DNA of 64,000 bases from NCBI GenBank assembly GCA_963704615.1, contig OY969923.1, positions 3,348,001 through 3,412,000 of the forward strand, in the 5' to 3' direction. A program made the translations under genes and the position numbers. Positions 40,360 to 48,516 of this stretch are shown piece after piece (position 1 is the first letter of the stretch; each line of letters begins with the position of its first letter). Origin of the DNA: Bog-756 sp963704615. Its GTDB lineage: Bacteria > Actinomycetota > Acidimicrobiia > Acidimicrobiales > RAAP-2. The notes under the pieces are model-generated. The model worked only from the letters and a program-made list of their open reading frames with translations. It was not told the origin of the DNA and made no database searches.

Positions 40360-40451
40360 TCGCTCCCGAGCAGGCCGACCGCTAACCCCGACAACCACTC
40401 GGGTAGACCGATGGCCACAGGGGGACGGACGTGCTCAGAGCGGAAGCGACT

Positions 40452-40476
40452 CCGGCGGGGTCACAGAGCCCGCCGG
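40452..40476 (+). other. Strong GC hairpin downstream of leuD
   Basis: CCGGCGGG (40452-40459) pairs perfectly with CCCGCCGG (40469-40476) across a nine-base loop. It lies in the leuD 3' region, before the T-tract terminator. The 640-bp stretch 40360-41003 holds no convincing protein gene on either strand, so this hairpin may belong to the leuCD 3' UTR or to a small RNA ending at the terminator. Confidence 0.5.
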
Positions 40477-40543
40477 GTCCCCGGCGCCGACTACCACGAG
40501 GGGCAGGGGGGCAGCCAGCGTCGGGGGACCCGGTGGATAGGGA

Positions 40544-40583
40544 GTTGCGAAACGTGACGCTCCTTTCGCAACTTCGATTTTTT
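40544..40583 (+). terminator. Intrinsic terminator after leuCD
   Basis: GTTGCGAAA (40544-40552) pairs with TTTCGCAAC (40564-40572), a perfect 9-bp stem with an 11-base loop. TTCGA and then six T residues (40578-40583) follow. Intrinsic terminators are uncommon in high-GC actinobacteria, and this one is unusually AT-rich for the region. It lies 185 bases after the leuD stop in the sense direction. Confidence 0.7.
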
Positions 40584-40965
40584 GCGCTCCTGGCGCAGAA
40601 CTATTCCGCATGTCAGCGACGAACCCTGCTTCTCGGATAAACGGTACACGAAGGGCTGAAGGGGCACGCGGATCGCGACCGGTTGTACGCGCAAGAACCG
40701 CGCACAAGAACGGCGCACGAAATGGTTGCGGACCGCTCCATGCTGACCTCGATCCCCTCCCCGTTTCCGCCAACTCGTGGATCTCCCGGTGCTCCGCCGC
40801 CTACCGCGCATCCGCCACGCTCCGTGACGTTGGTCTGCAGCCGTCATCGTAGGCCCACGTGGCCACCGGGTCAATCGCCCACGCGTGAATATCCTGCAAG
40901 ATCGGGACGGCCCCGACCGGGAGCACGGCTCGACCGCTCTAGGGTAGGCCGATGCCGCTTCGGAG

Positions 40966-40980
40966 AGTGAACGCAGGGCT
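40966..40980. promoter_or_regulatory. 15-bp element shared with the pst operon promoter region
   Basis: AGTGAACGCAGGGCT occurs here and again at 51773-51787 upstream of pstC. On the minus strand the core is GTTCACT, close to the GTTCAC repeat of actinobacterial PHO boxes. It lies 24 bp before the start of a small membrane-protein gene on the plus strand. A role in phosphate control is inference from the match alone. Confidence 0.45.
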
Positions 40981-41003
40981 CCCGAGATTAAGAGTTGCGG
41001 GGG

Positions 41004-41213
41004 ATGCCTGAGATGCCGGGGATGAACGGAAGACACCGAGGTATCGGGCTGATCTTGCTCGGGCTCGCTTCAGCAGCGGTGATCGGGCTCCTGCGCCGGC
41101 ACGCCGGACCGGACCGGGCCGCATCGGGAACCCCGGTCATCGGCGGGGACACCTGGCCGCCCGTACCGGTCAAACCCAACCGTCTGCGGGGAAACGGAGG
41201 AGGGTCCGGCTGA
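41004..41213 (+). CDS. Small single-span membrane protein
   Basis: The frame from ATG 41004 gives 69 residues: MPEMPGMNGRHRG, one transmembrane helix (GIGLILLGLASAAVIGLL), then an RRHAGPDR basic turn and a Gly/Pro-rich tail ending GGGSG. Two further in-frame ATGs (41013, 41022) are possible starts, and 41013 has GGGGG at good distance. The stop codon is the loop of a 14-bp terminator hairpin, which strongly suggests that the ORF is real and ends a transcript. No family is recognised. Confidence 0.55.
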   Translation: MPEMPGMNGRHRGIGLILLGLASAAVIGLLRRHAGPDRAASGTPVIGGDTWPPVPVKPNRLRGNGGGSG

Positions 41214-41243
41214 GCCGGACCCTCCTCGCGTGCCCCCGATTTT
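41197..41243. terminator. Bidirectional terminator with a stop codon in its loop
   Basis: GAGGAGGGTCCGGC (41197-41210) pairs perfectly with GCCGGACCCTCCTC (41214-41227); the three-base loop is the TGA stop of the small membrane protein. TTTT follows at 41240-41243. The hairpin lies 52 bases beyond the stop of the minus-strand substrate-binding protein, so it can serve both convergent genes. Confidence 0.75.
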
Positions 41244-41278
41244 GCTCACCGATCAAGAGGATCGGTGCACTGCATCCC

Positions 41279-42691
41279 CTAGCCGTCGATGGGCAGGCAG
41301 TAGCCCGTCGGGTCCGACTCGGTGTAATTCGGATCCACCAACTGGTAGTTGGCATCGGTGATCGACGCCGGATGGGACAGACCCACGGTCTCCTCGGCGA
41401 AGGCCGTCCCTGGCTCCTGGGTGGTGGCGTTGTACCCGGTGTCAAGCGGGAAGAAGCCGTTGGCCAGGATGTCGGTCTCGATCTCGTACCGGTAGTTCAA
41501 GCCGGTATAGGGATCGATGTCGGTGGCCGTCTGCTTCTTGCACATGAACCCGTACTCGCTGGTGTAGTTGAGGGTTGGCTGGGTGGCCGGAGCGGCCGCC
41601 GTTCCCGCGGCACCAGTTGACGTCGAGTTGTTGTACACGTTCGACAGGCACCGGATGAGCGGGAAATCGCCAGGCAGGTTGCCCGTGCACCCCGCCGGCT
41701 GGATCTTCGCCTGGTCTGCCGTCACGCCGTTGACCTCGCCCAGCTGGGTCTTGACACTTCCGGCCCCCGGGCACTTGCCTGCCGGGCACTCGACCGCGAA
41801 TTTGCCAGCGGAGAAGAAGTAGATGGCGTTGTTTATGTCGTCGTTATAGTACTTGCTGGTCGGGCTGATGATCGAGGAGACCTCGTTCTCGAACAGGCCG
41901 TTGTGGGTGGCCGAATCTCCGGACGCCTCGTTGCTCAGGCAGGCCGGAGTAGCGGTCGCACCGGTGGTGATGTAGGAAGCCCAGGTTCCCTCGGTCCCTG
42001 ATCCGCTCTGTGCCATGTAGCAGTCGATCGGAAGGGACGTCTTGGAGCCGTAGCAGGCCCAGTTGTCCGAGCTGTACGTCTTGCCCTTGACCGTGCAGGT
42101 GGCGGGCGAGTCGTTGTAGATCTGCTCCAACTGGCCCTGGGTGAGGGTCTTGATCTTCTTGGTGGCCGTCGAGGGGAAGAACACCCAGCTCACGCCGTCG
42201 TCGGCGAACTGCACATAGTTCTGAGTACCAAGTCCGTGGCTGTTGGCCGGGGTGGCCGACGAGCGGGCGAAGTTGATGTCCGGCTCGCCGTCTCCGCTGC
42301 CGGAGTTGCCCTGGAGCTGGTGCACGCCGTTGCCCGATCCGAGCGCCGGGTAGTTGTACACGACGTCGTTGTTGGGGTTCTCCATCGTGGCCGTCTCGCC
42401 GTTCTCACCCGGCTGATTGACCGTTCCACTGGTGGCATAGGGCGTCGGGCAGCTGAAGTCGAGTGGCTGCGGCGAGCCACCGGCGAGGTTGCAGCCGGGT
42501 GCCGAGTTGAACAGGGTCGCCAGTGTGGTGTCCAGCTGGTAGATCGTGTTCGAGCCACTGCCGCTGATGACGGTCGTCTGATTGTCGGTGGCACCGGCAG
42601 GGCCGGCAAACGCCATCGACATCGCTGACACACCGAGAGCGACGGTGGCAATGGCCACGCCCCTCCGGCGAGTAAGCAGATTTCGGAACAT
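41279..42691 (-). CDS. Secreted PstS-like substrate-binding protein
   Basis: The 470-residue protein has a Sec signal peptide (MFRNLLTRRRGVAIATVALG, cleavage near AGA-TDN). TVISGSGSNTIYQLDTTLA, DINFARSSATP, LTQGQLEQIYND and CYMAQSGSGTEGTWASY match the phosphate-binding PstS fold. Many cysteines suggest disulfides. ATG 42691 is chosen since GAGGAG lies eight bases upstream; ATG 42697 is too close to it. Unlike the two PstS-like proteins upstream it has no C-terminal anchor. It lies beyond the pst operon after a 290-bp control region, so it is probably separately expressed. Phosphate as ligand is likely but not certain. Confidence 0.8.
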   Translation of the reverse strand: MFRNLLTRRRGVAIATVALGVSAMSMAFAGPAGATDNQTTVISGSGSNTIYQLDTTLATLFNSAPGCNLAGGSPQPLDFSCPTPYATSGTVNQPGENGETATMENPNNDVVYNYPALGSGNGVHQLQGNSGSGDGEPDINFARSSATPANSHGLGTQNYVQFADDGVSWVFFPSTATKKIKTLTQGQLEQIYNDSPATCTVKGKTYSSDNWACYGSKTSLPIDCYMAQSGSGTEGTWASYITTGATATPACLSNEASGDSATHNGLFENEVSSIISPTSKYYNDDINNAIYFFSAGKFAVECPAGKCPGAGSVKTQLGEVNGVTADQAKIQPAGCTGNLPGDFPLIRCLSNVYNNSTSTGAAGTAAAPATQPTLNYTSEYGFMCKKQTATDIDPYTGLNYRYEIETDILANGFFPLDTGYNATTQEPGTAFAEETVGLSHPASITDANYQLVDPNYTESDPTGYCLPIDG

Positions 42692-42821
42692 GTGCATGTC
42701 TCCTCTTGTTTGGGTTAGGGGTTGAAGGCCGACCTTGCTCCGATCCTTGCCTCCAAGTCGCACCGTACGGGACCCAGGTAATCTGCCCGTCACGGAACTG
42801 TGCTTTCACAATGAAATCTTG

Positions 42822-42863
42822 GTGACGGATCAGTGTGACGTCTGTGTGACGTCCTGATCCGTC
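42822..42863. promoter_or_regulatory. Composite operator: three GTGACG repeats framed by an inverted repeat
   Basis: GTGACG occurs at 42822, 42835 and 42846 (spacing 13 and 11). The two GTGTGACGTC copies (42833-42842, 42844-42853) are exact with an 11-bp period. GACGGATCAG (42824-42833) and CTGATCCGTC (42854-42863) form a perfect inverted repeat around them. On the minus strand, the direction of the downstream binding-protein gene, the repeats read GTCACACAGAC-GTCACACTGAT, close to a PHO box. It lies 131-172 bp before the gene start. Confidence 0.6.
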
Positions 42864-42984
42864 GCCGCACCTGGCGGTGTCAGCCTCGCTGACAGTGGCC
42901 GTTGGAGCGGGGGCCTCTCGACCAACGGCACCGGAGGCCGACGGCGAGAAGCGCCTCGGGGCTTTCGTACGACCTTGGCCGCCC

Positions 42985-43992
42985 TCAGAAGGTGGCTGGC
43001 AGGGCCCGAGCCACACTCTCGCAAGCGAACAACCCGCAGGCGATGAACACGGGGGTGGCGAAGATGTAGACCAGCCACGGTCGCCGCCAACGCCACACCG
43101 CCAGACCGGCGAGGATGAGGACAAGAACGCTGATCAGGGACCACATCAGGGCCAGGCCGCCGGCCGAGGGGTCGCCGCCCAGGCCCAGCTCGTAGGTGGG
43201 GACGGCCACAACGTTGGCGGGGACGGCATAAGGGCTGCCCACCAACTTGGCCAGTACCACGAGACGGCCGCTCGGGGAGAGGGTCGAATTGGAGGTGATC
43301 AAAGTCAGGCGGTTGTCCGCGGTCGGGGTGACCACGTCGTGCTGACCGGCGGTCACCACCAGAGTCCGGGTGACCCGGTAGGTGAAGGACCCGGCGCCGT
43401 CCACGACGTGGACCCGGTCACCCGATCGCAGCTGTCCGAGGGATCCGAAGGGCGCCCCGAAGGTCACTCTCTTTCCGGCGATCACCGCATTGCCGGGGGT
43501 TCCGGGGAGGGCCGTGCCCGGCATCAGGCCTGGACCGTTCATCAGGTCGCCGGAACTGGTTCCCTCAACCACCACCTGGTGCAGATGGAGCGCCGGGATC
43601 GAGAGCACGGCGACGGCGGATCCCTCGGCCGGCACCTGGCCGGTGGCCAACCCGTAACGGAAGACCGGTTGGCTGATCACTGATTGGGCCAGACGCTGCT
43701 GATTCCTGGCGGCCGTCAGCGGCGTGAAGGCGAACAGATAGACGAGGAAGAGGATGACCAGCCCGCCGGCGCCGATCAGTGCCAATGCCACCATCCTTCG
43801 GACGGGCACGTCGGGTATCCGGATGACCCGCTCGGCCCGCTCCCCCACCGGCCGCGCTGTCTCTGTCGAGCGGGCCGCCTCTCCCGACCGGGCCGCGACG
43901 CCAGGCGGTGCCTGGTCGTCGGTGCGGTCACTGGCAACGACCCGATCCTCAGGAGGTGCTCCGGTGGCGATGGACGTCCGAGTATCTGTCAC
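42985..43992 (-). CDS. Sortase-fold protein lacking the catalytic His and Cys
   Basis: The 335-residue protein has a cytoplasmic tail, a transmembrane helix (VALALIGAGGLVILFLVYLF), a class E/F-like sortase domain (about 125-255) and two C-terminal helices. Key sortase landmarks are kept: IPALHLHQVVVEGTSSGDL, YGAPF-type FGAPFGSLGQL, RSGDRVHV and SGRLVVLAKL with Arg243. The catalytic AGHR reads AGKR (Lys174), and the TLxTC motif reads TLITS (Ser234). Transpeptidation is therefore unlikely. It overlaps the upstream PstS-like gene by 4 bp and so belongs to the pst operon. A scaffold or chaperone role for the anchored binding proteins is inference. Confidence 0.8.
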   Translation of the reverse strand: MTDTRTSIATGAPPEDRVVASDRTDDQAPPGVAARSGEAARSTETARPVGERAERVIRIPDVPVRRMVALALIGAGGLVILFLVYLFAFTPLTAARNQQRLAQSVISQPVFRYGLATGQVPAEGSAVAVLSIPALHLHQVVVEGTSSGDLMNGPGLMPGTALPGTPGNAVIAGKRVTFGAPFGSLGQLRSGDRVHVVDGAGSFTYRVTRTLVVTAGQHDVVTPTADNRLTLITSNSTLSPSGRLVVLAKLVGSPYAVPANVVAVPTYELGLGGDPSAGGLALMWSLISVLVLILAGLAVWRWRRPWLVYIFATPVFIACGLFACESVARALPATF

Positions 43993-46640
43993 GATGATCC
44001 TCCGCTTCGTCGTCGTCGACGCCTGGTCTCCGGTCCCACGAGCAAGACGGTCCCTGCGATCAGGCTTGCCAGCGCGAGAAGGACCAGTGCCGGAAAAAGG
44101 AAACGGGCGGGTCCGTCAAGGCTCACCAACATGGTTCCGGCCACCGTCGCGTTCGACCCGGGACTGCTGCTCGAACCGCCCCCGGTTGGTGACCCGTGCG
44201 AGCTGGAGGTCAAGGATGGGGATGTCGACAGAGGAAGGCTCGAACCCGAGCCGCCGAGGACGTTCACGCCCGAAGAGATCGAGGACGATGCCCCCGAACC
44301 GGTTTCCGCACTCCCCGAGGTTCCTCCCGTGCTGCCCGTGGATCCCGACGTGCTCGCTGGTGTGCTGGACGTTGTCGACTTCGTCGGGACCGTCGTGGTG
44401 GTCACCGGGGAGAGGGAGGGCGCCGCGCTGATGTCGTTCTTGATGTCGGTCAACGCCGCCTGATAGATGTCGGAGGGCATCGGGTAGTACCCGGGCGGCA
44501 GGGGAATCGACCCCGAGCCGTGCGAGAAGTTGACCAGGTTGGTGAGGAGACTGGTCATCGCCGAGGCCTCGTCGGCTGGTTGAGGTGAGGTCGGGACCAG
44601 GGCATAGGTGATGTCGGGCATCGGATAGGCGCCGGCCGCGTCGGTCGTCGTGTCCTTGGCGTAATCGAACGAGAAGGTGCCTTGTGGACAGGAGAGCTCA
44701 CCGGTCGGACAGGGCGTCACGTTCTCGAGCGCGTCCGCGACACTCGTCTGGTTCGGAGTCACGAAATTCCCCGCCGAGTTTTGCAGACTCGCCGAATTGA
44801 GGCCGTAGAAGAGGGAGTCGGAGGAGTCCATCACCGCGAATCCCTCGGTAAAAGTGTCGGGTTGGGGGTACTGGTTGTTGGCGTAGGCGTAGTTGCGGAC
44901 GTCATTGGCCTGCAGGCTGGGGAACTCGAGCTGCGAGAACGAGGGCGGCTGGCCGTTGCCGCCCGACTGCGTCTGCACCGAGGGAACGGTCGACTGGGAG
45001 GAACAGCCCGGGGTCGGCCACAACCAGTCTTCGGTGTTGATCACCGGGTTGTTCGGCTGGGTGATGAGTTCGGTGGCGGCGTTGTGCTCGTCGGTCACCC
45101 TCACCGGCACCGGTTGGGTCTGGCCGACCTCCGAGAGATCGACGGTCATCGGCACGTTGGGCTGCTGACAGATCCAGCTCGTGGCCTGGTAGAGAGCACC
45201 GGAAGGCGCGTCGGGCATAAAAGACCCGGCCGTGGTCGCAATCGTGCCGAGCGCTTCTTGGCCGGGGGGGGCCGGGTTCAACAAGTTGAACCCATTCATC
45301 TCCATCTCGTCCTGCAGTTGGTCCTCTTTGAGAACATCTTTCTTGGTGCCCGGAGGCGGCGTACATCCCTGGATCTGGGCGCAGCTCACCCCGGCTGTGG
45401 CCAGCGCGCTCAACAAGTTGTCCGAGTAGAAGACCCCGTTTTTCACTGGTACGGGACCACCACTGTAGGAACCCAGGGCATCCGTGTAGTCCCCGTTGAT
45501 GAGCCCGGCCAACATGTCCGGGGTGAGATCGAACGAATAGAAGGCGGGCGGATAGCTTCCCGTCAAGGGTTCGTTCTCACCGAGGAAGCCGACCGTGGTC
45601 GCCGAAACCGCGATCGGGACGTAGGCGAAGCCCCGACCCCCGAGCAGGGTGGCCTCCTGAGTCGGGTCGGCCGGATTGTCGACGAACCCGAGGGCGATGT
45701 TCCCGTCGTTGAAGTCGGTGGTCACCGTTCCGGTGTCGGTTGCCGTATTGAGGTCGATCACCCCGTTTTTACTCTGGCACGACGATCCGACAGCTGCGTT
45801 CAGGAAGTGTTGGACCGACCACGAGCTCTCGCTGTCCAGGACGGAGTCGCTGGCCGGACAGCCGGAGGGGGGCGGCGCGTAGTTGAGCGGCATGACCACG
45901 GTGTTGGCACTGCTGTCGTAGGGATCGGCACCCTGGCCCGGCTCAGAGTTGTCTGTGGAACGAGCTTCCTCCCAGGTCACTTCCACCGCGCAGGGATCAC
46001 TGGTGTTGTCGCAGTTGAACCCCGGATTGCTCGGCTCGCCGGAGGGCTGAGTGATCTCGCGTGCCGGAATGCTCGGTTCACCCTGGCCGGGGGGATCGAA
46101 GAAGACGGCGAAGGTGTTCTGAGTGGCATGATCGGCGGTGAGGGTGCTGACCGGTTCGTTGACGATCCCGTAATCCTGCGCTTCGAAGAAGCCGGACAGA
46201 CACAGCGGATTCGCCGGATTGGGGCTCTTCATCGAGCAGAAGCCGACCCGCATGGACCCACCGGACGCTCCGTCGGGGAAGGATGTCGGGAAGTTGGTGG
46301 TCTTCACGGTCACATATTGGTCGTCCTGCAAGTAGCTGACAGGGTTGACATCGACCGTTGGGGGCGTCGCCGGGTTACAGGAGCCGAACGTGATCAGCTG
46401 TTGGGGACACGGCAGTGTGACGATGCAGCCGCCGGAGCCGTCGCTCGTCCCGGTCGGGCAGGTGGGGTTCTGTGCCGCACCAGCGACGCGCCCAGCACCT
46501 CCCGACACGAACAGACTGCCGGCACCGATCGTTGCCGCGGCCATGACCGCCAGCATGCAGACGCCGACCACGCGGCGGCTCGACCGGCGGCGGGTCCTGC
46601 CCTTGGCGTGGATGCCGTGGTGGCTTCTGGTGGCGTTCAT
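43989..46640 (-). CDS. Large surface PstS-like protein with C-terminal membrane anchor
   Basis: The 883-residue protein has an N-terminal signal or anchor (VVGVCMLAVMAAATIGAGSL). Two periplasmic-binding-type regions follow; VPIAVSATTVGFLGENEPLT and DLTPDMLAGLINGDYTDALG match the PstS hinge region. A Ser/Thr/Gly-rich linker of about 110 residues leads to a membrane helix (FLFPALVLLALASLIAGTVL) and an RRRRRR tail. The layout mimics a sortase substrate, but no LPxTG-like motif precedes the helix. It lies one base after the upstream pstS and overlaps the pseudo-sortase gene. The ligand is probably phosphate or a related oxyanion, by context. Confidence 0.75.
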   Translation of the reverse strand: MNATRSHHGIHAKGRTRRRSSRRVVGVCMLAVMAAATIGAGSLFVSGGAGRVAGAAQNPTCPTGTSDGSGGCIVTLPCPQQLITFGSCNPATPPTVDVNPVSYLQDDQYVTVKTTNFPTSFPDGASGGSMRVGFCSMKSPNPANPLCLSGFFEAQDYGIVNEPVSTLTADHATQNTFAVFFDPPGQGEPSIPAREITQPSGEPSNPGFNCDNTSDPCAVEVTWEEARSTDNSEPGQGADPYDSSANTVVMPLNYAPPPSGCPASDSVLDSESSWSVQHFLNAAVGSSCQSKNGVIDLNTATDTGTVTTDFNDGNIALGFVDNPADPTQEATLLGGRGFAYVPIAVSATTVGFLGENEPLTGSYPPAFYSFDLTPDMLAGLINGDYTDALGSYSGGPVPVKNGVFYSDNLLSALATAGVSCAQIQGCTPPPGTKKDVLKEDQLQDEMEMNGFNLLNPAPPGQEALGTIATTAGSFMPDAPSGALYQATSWICQQPNVPMTVDLSEVGQTQPVPVRVTDEHNAATELITQPNNPVINTEDWLWPTPGCSSQSTVPSVQTQSGGNGQPPSFSQLEFPSLQANDVRNYAYANNQYPQPDTFTEGFAVMDSSDSLFYGLNSASLQNSAGNFVTPNQTSVADALENVTPCPTGELSCPQGTFSFDYAKDTTTDAAGAYPMPDITYALVPTSPQPADEASAMTSLLTNLVNFSHGSGSIPLPPGYYPMPSDIYQAALTDIKNDISAAPSLSPVTTTTVPTKSTTSSTPASTSGSTGSTGGTSGSAETGSGASSSISSGVNVLGGSGSSLPLSTSPSLTSSSHGSPTGGGSSSSPGSNATVAGTMLVSLDGPARFLFPALVLLALASLIAGTVLLVGPETRRRRRRSGGSS

Positions 46641-46641
46641 C

Positions 46642-48516
46642 TCAACCTTGTCCTCCGGCTTGTCCCTCTGATGTCCGCAATTGCCGTTTCTTGAGGTAGT
46701 AGGCAGCGAGCGGTGGCCCGGCCAGGATCAGCAGGGCGAGCAGAACCCAAAGAATTAGTTCCAACGCCCGGGGGCCGAGCACGAAATGCGAGGCGTCGAC
46801 CAGGGCGTCGGCCCGGAGGGCCTGGGTCAAACCGCCCGGCAGGGTGCGCACGATCTGTCCGTTGACGAAGGTGAAACCCGATTTGAGGGTCCCACCGGCG
46901 GTGCAGGCCTGGGCGGCCAGCTTGGCATTCTCCTTGGACAGATTGGCGCAGGCTTTGGCCACCGCCACCGGGTTGGCCCCACTGCCCTCGAGTCCGGTGC
47001 TGGCCGAACCGGAGGACCCCGATCCTCCGGCGGAACTCCCGCCGGAGCCCGAACCCGACCCGCTCGAACCGTTCGCGCCCGAGCTGCTCCCACCTGCACC
47101 CGCGGCGGAGGTGGTGGCCGTGTTGATCTGGGCCGCGGCGCCCGGGGCCAGACCCTCGATGACAGGCTCACCGGGGAGGGGGATCTGGCCGTCGACATAG
47201 GGGTTCTTGCAATTGGAGGCGGTGGGCGGTGGGGGCTCAGCGGCTCCGCTGAGCCGGCCAATGGCCCAGAAGTCCTCCTGCACCAGGTTCGGGGGGAGGG
47301 GGGAGTAGCCGATCGAGGCCATGTTCTGCTGTCCCGCACAGGCCACGAAGTTGAGGAACTGGCCCATCTCTTGTCCCTTGCTCGAGTTCAAGTCGTAGTT
47401 CCCGGCACCCGAGCACGAGGCAACGTTCTGCGCCGTGGCCAGGGACGGCGAGCACTGGGTGATGAAGTAGCTGTAGGAGGACAAGGGGTAGGCGTTGGGC
47501 AGCGGGTTGGTATAGACGTTGGTCAGATCCTGGGTCAGGTCGGGGTGGAGGATGGCCTTCTCCAGAGCGGTGGCCACGTTGACCGACGTTGGCTGCACGG
47601 CCGCGCCCGACTGGTTGGCCAGGTTCGCCACCGGCAGCCCATGCACCTTGGCGTAGGCCGTCTCGACGTAAGTAATGGCGCCTTGGGCGTTCGCCGCGGC
47701 CACGTCGTTGGCCGAGATGTCCGCCCCAGACGCCCCGGTGAGTCCGCTACCGGTCGTCCACCCCGGGTAACCCGGCAGCTGGCCCGGGCTGCACCCGCCG
47801 TTGTTCTCACACACCGGCGTCGGCCAGGTGGCGCTGGGGCTTCCGATCGACGAGGGACCGGTGGTGGGCAGCCCGAACGCCCGCTGCGCGTTGACGAAGG
47901 TGGAGTTGGTCTGGTGGATCAGGTAGTCGGAGAGCAGGTAGTTCTCCCCCGCTCCGTCGGAACGATAGATCGGGTCGATGGGGACGTCGATGCTCCCGAG
48001 GGTCGGGTTGAGGCTCTGGATGAGAGGGTCGTCCCAGTTGGTGATCTGGCCCAGGAAGATTTCGGCGATGGCCTGGGCATTGAGGTTGAGGTTGGTGATG
48101 CGCTGGCCGGAGCTGGGGTTGGTGAGGTTGTACATGAGGGCAAGACCTCCGGCCACGTCCGGAAGGTACTGGTAGGGAACGGTGGGCTGGTAAGGGCTCT
48201 GTCCGGTGGCGTAGGAGATGTCCGAGGCACCCATGTCGACCTGGTTCTGGGCGAAGAACGACATGCCGGTCACCGAGTTGGAGGGCTGGAAATTGATGTT
48301 GGTGCCGTAGAGGGTGCCCGCTTCCGAGGTCCAGCTCAGGATGGCGGGTGCAGCGAAGCTCGAGCCGGTCGACTCGATGGCGGGGTCGGCACCGGCGGCC
48401 AGCGTGCCCCACATTTGGACCGCCACCGCCATCACCAGGACGAAGGCGGTGGCCCCGAGGATGGGGAGAGGGCGGCCCCGCCGCCTCGTGGGCTCAGCCG
48501 AATTGACCGTTGACAT
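46642..48516 (-). CDS. pstS: PstS-like phosphate-binding protein with C-terminal membrane anchor
   Basis: The 624-residue protein has an N-terminal helix (ILGATAFVLVMAVAVQMWGT). The PstS motifs follow: STGSSFAAPAILSW, DMGASDISYATG, GQITNWDDP and YRSDGAGENYLLSDY, which supply phosphate-binding Ser, Asp and Arg. After a Ser/Gly linker there is a C-terminal helix (LELILWVLLALLILAGPPLA) and a basic tail. Lipobox is absent, so anchoring is by the helix. Its start overlaps pstB by 23 bp. In most pst operons pstS comes first; here it is fourth. Confidence 0.85.
   Translation of the reverse strand: MSTVNSAEPTRRRGRPLPILGATAFVLVMAVAVQMWGTLAAGADPAIESTGSSFAAPAILSWTSEAGTLYGTNINFQPSNSVTGMSFFAQNQVDMGASDISYATGQSPYQPTVPYQYLPDVAGGLALMYNLTNPSSGQRITNLNLNAQAIAEIFLGQITNWDDPLIQSLNPTLGSIDVPIDPIYRSDGAGENYLLSDYLIHQTNSTFVNAQRAFGLPTTGPSSIGSPSATWPTPVCENNGGCSPGQLPGYPGWTTGSGLTGASGADISANDVAAANAQGAITYVETAYAKVHGLPVANLANQSGAAVQPTSVNVATALEKAILHPDLTQDLTNVYTNPLPNAYPLSSYSYFITQCSPSLATAQNVASCSGAGNYDLNSSKGQEMGQFLNFVACAGQQNMASIGYSPLPPNLVQEDFWAIGRLSGAAEPPPPTASNCKNPYVDGQIPLPGEPVIEGLAPGAAAQINTATTSAAGAGGSSSGANGSSGSGSGSGGSSAGGSGSSGSASTGLEGSGANPVAVAKACANLSKENAKLAAQACTAGGTLKSGFTFVNGQIVRTLPGGLTQALRADALVDASHFVLGPRALELILWVLLALLILAGPPLAAYYLKKRQLRTSEGQAGGQG

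Noticed and set aside
40360..41003. tRNA, tmRNA, RNase P RNA, SRP RNA or 6C RNA in the gap after leuD
   Set aside because: Conserved core sequences of these RNAs were looked for by eye on both strands and not found; only hairpins and a terminator are visible.
40491..41036. Minus-strand frame of 181 codons in the gap after leuD
   Set aside because: It is Arg/Ser-rich, crosses the intrinsic terminator hairpin and the PHO-like element, and has no recognisable domain; typical of a chance frame in GC-rich DNA.
43989..46640. LPxTG-type sorting signal in the large PstS-like protein
   Set aside because: The linker-helix-Arg tail layout is present, but the residues before the helix (VSLDGPARF) contain no LPxTG-like pentapeptide, so a sortase substrate cannot be claimed.
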